From NCBI GenBank assembly GCA_937900725.1, contig CALCFP010000158.1, positions 1-7,553 of the forward strand: a DNA stretch of 7,553 nt. The letters run 5' to 3'. This document shows, in pieces, positions 1 through 5,624 of the stretch. The notes under the pieces are model-generated. The model had not been told where the DNA came from and did no database searches. It was given only the letters and a program-made list of their open reading frames with translations. Each line of letters opens with the position of its first letter. The first letter of the stretch is position 1. Position numbers and translations under genes: made by a program. The stretch is from an uncultured Bacteroidota bacterium (lineage in GTDB: Bacteria; Bacteroidota; Bacteroidia; Bacteroidales; SZUA-534).

Positions 1-583
1 GGTCCTTTTCATAGAACTCAGTGAGATGAAGGTCGAGGTCGGGCGTTTCCGTGCCGCCGAGAGCGGCTCTTACGACGTGCATCACGAAGAAGGTCGCGAC
101 GGCGCTTCTCAGGTGGTTCGGCTTGCCGCTGATGATCTGCCTCATGTCGAAGCACATCGTGAGAAGCCTGTCGGCCTCTTCGGCGAAAACGGCGCGGCCC
201 GTGTAGCGGAGCCACTTGCCCTTGCCGTCAATCATCTTTACGCCCAAACCGCCAGCATCGGGGTGCTCGTCCATAAATTTTACAGTCTTGCTGAAAGTGT
301 CTTCTTCAATCATTGTGTCGGGATTGAGCAACAGCACGTATTCGCCTGTCGATTGCCTGATTGCCTGATTGTTGGCCACCGCAAAGCCTGTGTTCTTCTT
401 GTTCTCGATCAACTTTACCTGCGGAAACTTCTCGGCCACCATTGCGCACGAGCCGTCAACCGAGTTGTTGTCGACTACAAATATTTCGGTCTCAACGCTT
501 TGCATAGCCTTTACAACAGAGTGCAGGCATTGCTCCAGAAAGTATTTGACGTTGTAGTTTACAATTACGACCGAAAGTTTCAT
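1..583 (-). CDS. Family 2 glycosyltransferase, N-terminal part, cut by window edge; aberrant C-terminal region
   Basis: Reading the minus strand from ATG at 583 gives 194 codons with no stop before the edge. The N-terminus MKLSVVIVNYNV, VVDNNSVDGS (residues 36-45), NTGFAVANN (64-72) and LLLNPDT (84-90, the DxD-like metal/nucleotide-sugar region) are typical of GT-A fold family 2 transferases. These pass a sugar from a nucleotide donor to a polysaccharide or lipid-linked acceptor at the cytoplasmic face. The match holds through GGLGVKMIDGKGK (about residues 111-123). Family members then normally continue with a stretch like FLPESKRGLPTP. Here the sequence changes abruptly at W124 to residues I cannot place (RAVFAEEADRLL, then MRQIISGKPNHL, then DLDLHLTEFYEKD). 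The reading frame stays open. This could be a real domain change, recombination or an assembly join near the contig end. Donor and acceptor are unknown. The identification of the N-terminal half is firm. Confidence 0.85.
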   Translation of the reverse strand, partial: MKLSVVIVNYNVKYFLEQCLHSVVKAMQSVETEIFVVDNNSVDGSCAMVAEKFPQVKLIENKKNTGFAVANNQAIRQSTGEYVLLLNPDTMIEEDTFSKTVKFMDEHPDAGGLGVKMIDGKGKWLRYTGRAVFAEEADRLLTMCFDMRQIISGKPNHLRSAVATFFVMHVVRAALGGTETPDLDLHLTEFYEKD

Positions 584-602
584 TACATCGATTTTTGTGT
601 TG

Positions 603-610
603 CGAAAATA
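603..610 (-). promoter_or_regulatory. Possible -7 box for the glycosyltransferase
   Basis: On the minus strand this reads TATTTTCG, one base from the Bacteroidota -7 consensus TAnnTTTG, and lies about 20 nt before the glycosyltransferase ATG. No well-spaced -33 TTTG accompanies it, so the call is weak. Confidence 0.25.
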
Positions 611-716
611 CTGTTTAATTGTCAAATTCCGTTTAATAATGTGCAATTAAATGAAGATGAGGCGACGTTTATTTTGGGCCTGCCCAATTGGATTATTGGT
701 GAAATGATATGGATTG

Positions 717-734
717 TGTGATATTTTTATCACA
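717..734. promoter_or_regulatory. Perfect inverted repeat in the divergent intergenic region (possible operator)
   Basis: TGTGAT (717-722) and ATCACA (729-734) are perfect inverted repeats separated by ATTTTT. The site sits in the 258-bp region between the divergently transcribed glycosyltransferase and the DUF1016 remnant, where a regulator could bind. It resembles a CRP half-site pair, but the TGTGA/TCACA spacing is 8 rather than the canonical 6. Nothing else in 584-841 supports a gene. A TTGGGC-CT-GCCCAA palindrome lies near 675-688, and an AATATTTG that is one base off a -7 box lies at 812-819. Confidence 0.25.
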
Positions 735-841
735 TTTGTTACGTGTTATCTAAAAATGATGAAAACATCGGAACGAGTGAAATAGAATATGATTAACACA
801 TTAATAATCACAATATTTGCATTACAATAGGTGCAATTTTG

Positions 842-1565
842 ATGGAAAACAAATTACCAAGCATAGAATATGTTACATTGCTTAATCAGATTAAGCAACG
901 GGTGCTGATTGCCCAAAATAGAGCAATATATTCCGCTAATGGCGAAATGTTAAGAATGTATTGGGATATTGGCAAAATACTTCAGGAGCATAGTGAACAA
1001 GCAAAATGGGGAGACAAAATCCTAGACAGAATTTCTATTGACCTGAAAAATGAATATCCTGAAATAAAAGGCTTTACGACTAGGAATTGCAGATATATGA
1101 TGCAATTCTATCGTGAATATAATCAAGAACTTACATTTGTGAAACCATCCGTTTCACAAACAGTGGATGCAGATTGCCAAATTGTGAAACCGTCCGTTTC
1201 ACAAATTAGCCAGAAATATGAATTGCCTATAACAAAGGTTAGTTGGGCTCATAACGTTGCAATAATGCAAAGAGTTAAAAATATTGATGCCCGATATTGG
1301 TATATGGTTCAATGCATAAAAAACAGTTGGAGTCGCGATTTTTTGATTGAAGCGATTAAATTGGATTATTTCAATAAGCAAGGGGCTCTCGCCAACAATT
1401 TTGATTCTGCATTGCCAACTATTCAAGCCAAACAGGTGAAAGAAATGCTGAAAGACCCTTACGTTTTTGATATGCTTACATTTACTGATGAATGGTTTAC
1501 ATTACGCGAAAAAAAGCACTTTGCCTACAATAGAGGAATTAGAAGGAAAATTAATTATTGAGTAA
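842..1565 (+). pseudogene. DUF1016/YhcG-family (PDDEXK) nuclease gene with internal deletion and frameshift
   Basis: The frame from ATG 842 gives 239 residues. TTG at 839 is in frame but ATG is the better start. The DUF1016 N-terminal domain is well preserved: YVTLLNQIKQRV (10-21), MLRMYWDIGKIL (36-47), WGDKILDRISIDLKNEYP (56-73), GFTTRNCRYM (77-86). The WAHNVAIMQRVK segment (135-146) that precedes the nuclease domain and DPYVFDMLTFTDE (205-217) also match. Intact members then continue for more than 100 residues containing the catalytic D...ExK core. Here the frame instead ends in unrelated residues at TGA 1559-1561. The overlapping +1 frame encodes KSTLPTIEELEGKLIIE and stops at TAA 1563-1565. 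That reads like the extreme C-terminal tail of the family (SLPTIEELE-type ending). The simplest reading is an out-of-frame deletion near 1490-1510 that removed the catalytic core. A shortened DNA- or partner-binding N-terminal protein could still be made. The family often accompanies restriction loci, which fits its neighbour. Confidence 0.8.
1136..1205. repeat. Duplicated hairpin-forming sequence inside the DUF1016 remnant
   Basis: Copy 1 is a perfect palindrome, TTTGTGAAAC (1136-1145) with GTTTCACAAA (1151-1160) around a 5-nt loop. Copy 2 (1182-1204) has TTGTGAAAC and GTTTCACAA around CGTCC. The copies are 45 nt (15 codons) apart and translate to the same peptide, VKPSVSQ (residues 100-106 and 115-121), in the linker between the N-terminal and nuclease domains. 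The reading frame is preserved through both copies. Confidence 0.85.
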
Positions 1566-1639
1566 GAAATAGAAAGTAAATTTTAAATTAACATATTATC
1601 AATCATAGCGTTTGCTATTTATTCGGTATCATTCTGAAA

Positions 1640-1779
1640 CCTAGGAAATTTTAGAAAATGCAATTACTCGAATAAGTCGTGAATGCCTACGTCGAATGGC
1701 GTGGGCTTGGCTTATCTGTAATTGCGGGCAGTTCCTAGGGCCTCAGAATGTGGATAATGTTGAGTCCACGTTCTTTTTT
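1640..1779 (+). ncRNA. Candidate structured RNA with its own terminator, upstream of the R-M operon
   Basis: No gene fits 1566-1841, but it contains nested complementary segments. CCTAGGAA (1640-1647) pairs with TTCCTAGG (1732-1739). Inside this, GCAATTAC pairs with GTAATTGC, then ATAAG with CTTAT. Innermost, GCCTACG pairs with CGTGGGC (one U-G wobble) around an 8-nt loop, TCGAATGG. All four stems are in proper nested order, giving a ~100-nt rod with internal loops, followed directly by an intrinsic terminator. Order, wobble pairing and terminator together suggest selected RNA structure. Local G+C is higher than in the R-M genes. I do not recognise a known family: it is short for 6S RNA and lacks SRP or tmRNA signatures. 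A possible promoter is TAGCGTTTG at 1606-1614, a -7-like box with one extra spacer base. It could be a free RNA or a leader of the methylase operon. Confidence 0.5.
1745..1779 (+). terminator. Intrinsic terminator between the structured RNA and the methylase gene
   Basis: GAATGTGGA (1746-1754) and TCCACGTTC (1765-1773) form a 9-bp stem with one U-G wobble and a 10-nt loop. An outer A-T pair extends it, and six T residues follow (1774-1779). This is a textbook Rho-independent terminator ending about 62 nt before the first methylase start. A competing, weaker pairing of CTCA (1742-1745) with TGAG (1761-1764) is possible. Confidence 0.75.
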
Positions 1780-1841
1780 GCCCTAATGGAATGCTCGTTA
1801 ATGCTGAAATGGGTAAGTGAGCGCTACAAATTAGACGTAGA

Positions 1842-2864
1842 ATGGAAAATACACAACGTATATCCATTGGCAGACGGCGTTACATTGGTTGTAAGGCTAA
1901 ACTTGCCGAGTGGATTATGCAAACAATAGATGCAGAGACTTACAATACAGAAAGTTTTTGCGACATCTTTGCTGGTACAGCAATTATTTCTGATTTTGCT
2001 ATCAACAGATATAAAAAAATCATCATCAATGATTTTTTGTATTCAAACAATATTATTTATCGGGCGTTTTATAAAATCGGTGAAGTTGATTTGCCGAAAT
2101 TATTGAAAATCGTATCGAATTATAATCAAATAAACGCAGATACAATTGACGATAATTATTTCTCTATCAATTTCGGAAATAAATATTTTGATTACCAAAC
2201 TGCTAAACAAATTGGTTTTATCCGTCAAGATATAGAAAACCGAAAAAGCAATTTGTCTGAAAAAGAGTACTGCATTCTTTTGGCATCGTTGATTTATAGT
2301 ATAGACCGTATTGCTAATACCTTGGGACATTATGAGTCATACATAAAAAAAGAAATAAAGCCCAAACAATTAATAATCAGCCTTGTGGATTTTAAACAGT
2401 GTAAAAGCGTTGAAATTCACCAAAAAGATTCAAACCAATTGGCTCGAAGTATTTCGGCTGATGTTGTTTATATCGACCCACCATACAATTCGCGTCAATA
2501 TAGTCGGTTTTATCATTTGTATGAAACTCTCGTCAAATGGGACAAACCTGTATTGAAGGGAACTGCAATGAAACCTGCCGAAGAAAATATGAGTGAATAT
2601 TGTTCTTCACGAGCACCAAAAGCATTTGAAGATTTGATTTCAAATCTCAAGGCTCGTTATATTGCTGTCTCCTATAATAATACGTATCATTCAAAAAGCA
2701 GTTCGTCAAAAAATAAAATCACACTCGAACAAATAAACAACATTTTGTCAAAACGAGGTGAAACCAAAGTTTTTGAACATAAGCATCAGTTCTTCAATGC
2801 TGGTAAAACAGATTTTGAGAACCACAAAGAATTACTATTTATAACCAAAGTCAATGAAAAATAA
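1842..2864 (+). CDS. D12-class DNA adenine N6-methyltransferase (first of two in the R-M operon)
   Basis: 340 residues; it transfers a methyl group from S-adenosylmethionine to adenine N6 in the recognition sequence, protecting host DNA. The D12 (alpha) order is visible: RRYIGCKAKL (12-21) corresponds to the N-terminal motif X. CDIFAGTA (40-47) is motif I for AdoMet binding, with N63-D64 after it as the next strand acid. VVYIDPPYNSRQY (208-220) carries motif IV DPPY at 212-215, the catalytic signature for N6-adenine. The target-recognition region should lie between about 70 and 200. Only ATG 1842 places motif X close to the N-terminus. There is no strong Shine-Dalgarno, which is normal in Bacteroidota. 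The gene overlaps the second methylase by 11 bp, indicating translational coupling. Two adenine methylases beside one endonuclease suggest an asymmetric site with one enzyme per strand. Exact specificity is not visible. Confidence 0.9.
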   Translation: MENTQRISIGRRRYIGCKAKLAEWIMQTIDAETYNTESFCDIFAGTAIISDFAINRYKKIIINDFLYSNNIIYRAFYKIGEVDLPKLLKIVSNYNQINADTIDDNYFSINFGNKYFDYQTAKQIGFIRQDIENRKSNLSEKEYCILLASLIYSIDRIANTLGHYESYIKKEIKPKQLIISLVDFKQCKSVEIHQKDSNQLARSISADVVYIDPPYNSRQYSRFYHLYETLVKWDKPVLKGTAMKPAEENMSEYCSSRAPKAFEDLISNLKARYIAVSYNNTYHSKSSSSKNKITLEQINNILSKRGETKVFEHKHQFFNAGKTDFENHKELLFITKVNEK

Positions 2865-3759
2865 TGCGTTACGGTCGCCATTATTTTACGTTGGCGACAA
2901 GTACAAAATAGTAAATGAGATAAAATCTCATTTTCCCAATAATATAGAAACGTTTGTCGAGCCTTTTGTTGGTGGAGGCTCTGTTTTTATGAATGTTAGA
3001 GCGCAACGATTTTTGTTGAACGATATTGATAAGAACATTATTGAAATACACGAAATGTTGTGTGGTTACGCCGATTGCACAAGTAAATTCTTTGACAAAG
3101 TCAATGTAATTGTTGAACATTATGGACTCTCTTGCTCATATAAAAAGGACATTGTGCCAAATGATTTGAAAAAGGAATTTGTAAAAACATTCTATGCTAG
3201 ATTTAACAAATCGGCTTATGAACAAATGAGATTGGATTATAATCAATCTGTAGAAAAAAGTCCTTTTGTGCTTTATATGCTTTTGATTTATGGATTTAAC
3301 AGAATGATTAGATTCAATAAATCTGGAAATTTTAATCTTCCTGTTGGTAATGTTGATTTAAATCAAAATACAATAGATGCTTTAAATAATTATTTTGTCC
3401 AAGCAAAGCAGAAAAACCCAATTTGGTATAATCTTGATTTCGAGAATTTTGGAAATCGAATAACACTGACAATGAATGATTTCGTCTATCTCGATCCACC
3501 ATATTTAATAACATTTAGCGAGTATAATAAATATTGGAATGAAGAAACAGAAAAAAGGCTATTACGTTTTTTGGATTCTTTAAATGTACAAGGAATACGT
3601 TTTGCCATATCTAACGTGACTCACTACAAAGGAAAAATCAATCAAATATTTCTTGATTGGTCTAAACGATACAATTCATATCCGATAAAAAGTAACTATA
3701 TCAGTTACCACGATAATACCAATAAAGTTTTCAACGAAGTACTTGTAACCAATTATTAA
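2854..3759 (+). CDS. Dam-like D12-class DNA adenine N6-methyltransferase (second of the pair)
   Basis: 301 residues, about the usual length for Dam-type enzymes. SPLFYVGDKYKI (8-19) is motif X. TFVEPFVGGGSVF (33-45) is a clear motif I (xxEPFxGGG) for AdoMet. LLNDID (54-59) follows as the acidic strand. FNRMIRFNKSGNFNLPVG (148-165) is the conserved Dam-family segment that contacts DNA. DFVYLDPPY (209-217) is motif IV, and FAISN (250-254) sits where motif VI is expected. It probably methylates the adenine of the strand not covered by its partner. The start ATG 2854 lies inside the end of the preceding gene (11-bp overlap), and the endonuclease follows after 8 bp, so the three genes form one operon. 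Its sequence is clearly different from the first methylase, so this is not a recent tandem duplication. Confidence 0.92.
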   Translation: MKNNALRSPLFYVGDKYKIVNEIKSHFPNNIETFVEPFVGGGSVFMNVRAQRFLLNDIDKNIIEIHEMLCGYADCTSKFFDKVNVIVEHYGLSCSYKKDIVPNDLKKEFVKTFYARFNKSAYEQMRLDYNQSVEKSPFVLYMLLIYGFNRMIRFNKSGNFNLPVGNVDLNQNTIDALNNYFVQAKQKNPIWYNLDFENFGNRITLTMNDFVYLDPPYLITFSEYNKYWNEETEKRLLRFLDSLNVQGIRFAISNVTHYKGKINQIFLDWSKRYNSYPIKSNYISYHDNTNKVFNEVLVTNY

Positions 3760-3767
3760 CTATAACA

Positions 3768-5402
3768 ATGGTGAGAAAATTAGAATATAAGCCACTACTT
3801 TATACAACAACAATGCGTAATCCCGAACGCTTAAAATTTATGTTGTACGTATTGGCAAAATACAAAGGACAAATTTTAAATGATAATTTGGCAACCGAAA
3901 TAGTTGGTGAAACCATTCGCTATGGCTTATATCGTCCAATGAAACAAAATGAATCTATTAAAGCAAAATGGAAATCAACAAATAATGGAACTTTTAGTGA
4001 TTTTCTCTTGAATGATGATGAAGTGTGTTTTATGTTGAAAAACAACCCACAACACCATAAAGAAGCAGGCTTTGGTTGGGGATTTCCTTCTCGATTTGCA
4101 ACTATTTATGATTTGACAAAAGAGTTAGGATTGGCATATTTTACGCCGTCGGAATCAATTGTAATTTCAGAATTAGGCGAACATTTGCTGAAATCCATTG
4201 AGGTTAACATTGAGGGCGAAAATATATTTTGCGATGTTAAAAATCCTGAATACGAACAGCAAGTTTTTTTGCAAGCGATGGCAAAATCGCAGAGAAAAAA
4301 TCCTTTTGTCCGTGTTTTGAATGACAATATTCCTTTGATTTTATTATTACAAACGATAATGTTGTTAAATGCAGACGTAAATCAAAATGGGGCAGGAATT
4401 TCCCGTCGTGAATTGCCATTACTTATATTTTGGAAAAACAGTGATGCAAACGCTCTGTATGAAAGAATTGTAAAGTTGCGTAAAGATTTTGGCTACGATC
4501 CAAGTGATGAAGTTATCATTGATATTTGTATCAAAGAAATAATGGAAGGCAATTATAAAAAGTTTGATGCACAATCAATAATGAATGATTATGTAGATGA
4601 GTTTATTCGTAAAATGCGAATTACAGGACTTATTTCATTGCGTGGTGCAGGTCGTTTTATTGATATTAATAAAAATGAGTTGGAAAAAGTTGAATATGTG
4701 ATTTCAAATTATTCAAATTATCAAGTCTTTTCCGATGAAAAAAAATATTTTGCACACGTCGCTGAACTTGACAAAAACTTAATACAAATTCAAGCAATTC
4801 CAATTCAACCAACAAAAGCCGAAAACTTATTAAACGACTGGTTGAAAACTTATAATTGGACTTCTATTAAAAACGAACTTGGTATTTTGTCTTCGGGTAA
4901 GACTAGTAAAGACGATGTGTTGAAATTCATTTCTGCACCTTCAAGATTGGAATTTCTTACGGCTTTGGCTATTAAATTGCAAATGCCAAATATTCACGTA
5001 TTGCCAAATTATAGTTGTGATGACACAGGTTTGCCAACATCAACTGCTGGAGGTAACAAAGGTGATATAGAATGTTATGAAGATAGAAACGGCGTTTTGG
5101 TTGAAGTGACAATGGCAACAGGAAGAACTCAAACTATGATGGAAGTTTGGCCTATTGAACGACATTTGACTGATTTTCAAAAAAATCAAACTTCGCAATG
5201 TGTTTTTGTCGCACCTTCAATATATTCTGATAGTAGGAGACAGATAGAATTTGTAAGTTATTCTTCGAATGGAGAAAAACAAATTCGTCCATATTCAATT
5301 GATGAATTTATTGGTTATTTGGAGTTGAATGACTACTTATATCAAGAGAATAGACCAAATTTAGGAAAGGTCGCAGAGCCAGATCCTATTTATGGTAATT
5401 AG
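3768..5402 (+). CDS. AlwI/N.BstNBI-family type IIS restriction endonuclease (possibly nicking)
   Basis: 544 residues. The N-terminus (YTTTMRNPERLKFMLYVLAKYKGQ, about 12-35) and FGWGFPSRFATIYDL (102-116) are typical of the AlwI family (RE_AlwI). The family binds a short asymmetric site (GGATC for AlwI, GAGTC for PleI, MlyI and N.BstNBI) and cuts nearby. The C-terminal PD-(D/E)XK domain is intact: E395 in RLEF, D433 in GDIE, E446 in VEVT, E459 in MMEVW and H466 in IERH. Spacings are 38, 13, 13 and 7, equal to those I recall for the nicking enzyme N.BspD6I (E418, D456, E469, E482, H489). The VEVT in place of ExK is a known variant in this group. ATG 3768 starts 8 bp after the second methylase, and methylases-before-nuclease order helps safe establishment. 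Whether it dimerises for double-strand cleavage or nicks cannot be told. No second, small cleavage subunit is present in the window. Confidence 0.9.
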   Translation: MVRKLEYKPLLYTTTMRNPERLKFMLYVLAKYKGQILNDNLATEIVGETIRYGLYRPMKQNESIKAKWKSTNNGTFSDFLLNDDEVCFMLKNNPQHHKEAGFGWGFPSRFATIYDLTKELGLAYFTPSESIVISELGEHLLKSIEVNIEGENIFCDVKNPEYEQQVFLQAMAKSQRKNPFVRVLNDNIPLILLLQTIMLLNADVNQNGAGISRRELPLLIFWKNSDANALYERIVKLRKDFGYDPSDEVIIDICIKEIMEGNYKKFDAQSIMNDYVDEFIRKMRITGLISLRGAGRFIDINKNELEKVEYVISNYSNYQVFSDEKKYFAHVAELDKNLIQIQAIPIQPTKAENLLNDWLKTYNWTSIKNELGILSSGKTSKDDVLKFISAPSRLEFLTALAIKLQMPNIHVLPNYSCDDTGLPTSTAGGNKGDIECYEDRNGVLVEVTMATGRTQTMMEVWPIERHLTDFQKNQTSQCVFVAPSIYSDSRRQIEFVSYSSNGEKQIRPYSIDEFIGYLELNDYLYQENRPNLGKVAEPDPIYGN

Positions 5403-5439
5403 TTTTGTCCGAAGTGATAAAGTGAATTTTGCAAACATC

Positions 5440-5500
5440 GTGCCTATATGAGTCCCAGCCATATTTTTGCGGAACCAATATAGGCACTGTTTTTAAATTT
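5440..5500 (+). terminator. Terminator of the R-M operon
   Basis: GTGCCTATAT (5440-5449) and ATATAGGCAC (5478-5487) are perfect 10-bp inverted repeats, followed by TGTTTTTAAATTTT. The loop is unusually long (28 nt) and can add a small TCC/GGA inner pairing. The site begins 37 bp after the endonuclease stop. Confidence 0.7.
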
Positions 5501-5503
5501 TAC

Positions 5504-5539
5504 CCCCGACAAGCACCCCGACAAGCACCCCGTCAAGCA
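5504..5539. repeat. Three tandem 12-bp units upstream of fic
   Basis: Three head-to-tail units: CCCCGACAAGCA twice, then CCCCGTCAAGCA. They lie between the R-M terminator and the fic promoter. The same unit occurs five times inside the fic gene at 6496-6555. Confidence 0.9.
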
Positions 5540-5576
5540 GGTGGCTTTATTTGTTGATATAAAAACAAATATATAT

Positions 5577-5608
5577 CTTGTGTTTTATGGTTGTTTTTGC
5601 TATATTTG
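5577..5608 (+). promoter_or_regulatory. Bacteroidota-type promoter of fic
   Basis: TATATTTG at 5601-5608 is a perfect TAnnTTTG -7 box. CTTG at 5577-5580 supplies a TTG -33 element 20 nt upstream. Transcription would start near 5614, giving a leader of about 11 nt before ATG 5625. This argues for ATG 5625 rather than the upstream in-frame GTG at 5541 as the fic start. Confidence 0.7.
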
Positions 5609-5624
5609 TAGAAACAATTTCTTT

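Noticed and set aside
26..721. Long plus-strand open frame at the left end
   Set aside because: It is antisense to the glycosyltransferase, whose minus-strand product has clear family motifs. The plus-strand protein has none, and its end runs into AT-rich intergenic DNA.
717..734. Canonical CRP site
   Set aside because: The spacing between TGTGA and TCACA is 8, not 6, and classic CRP-cAMP control is not established in Bacteroidota.
839..841. TTG start for the DUF1016 gene
   Set aside because: It is immediately followed by an in-frame ATG at 842, which is the more likely start.
1640..1779. 6S RNA, SRP RNA, tRNA or integron attC site
   Set aside because: It is shorter than usual 6S RNAs, lacks the SRP GGAA-loop region and a tRNA T-arm/acceptor pattern, and has no RYYYAAC/GTTRRRY ends. 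It is kept as an unassigned structured RNA.
1696..1929. 77-codon open frame across the methylase start
   Set aside because: It overlaps the structured RNA and terminator and the first codons of the methylase in another frame, with no recognisable protein features.
5504..5539. CRISPR-like repeats
   Set aside because: The units are only 12 bp, directly adjacent with no spacers, and shared with a coding linker, so they are a simple tandem repeat.
5541..5624. GTG-initiated N-terminal extension of Fic
   Set aside because: The extension contains the perfect TATATTTG promoter box and would start next to the 12-bp repeats. MEDFSEYL from ATG 5625 is a natural Fic N-terminus.
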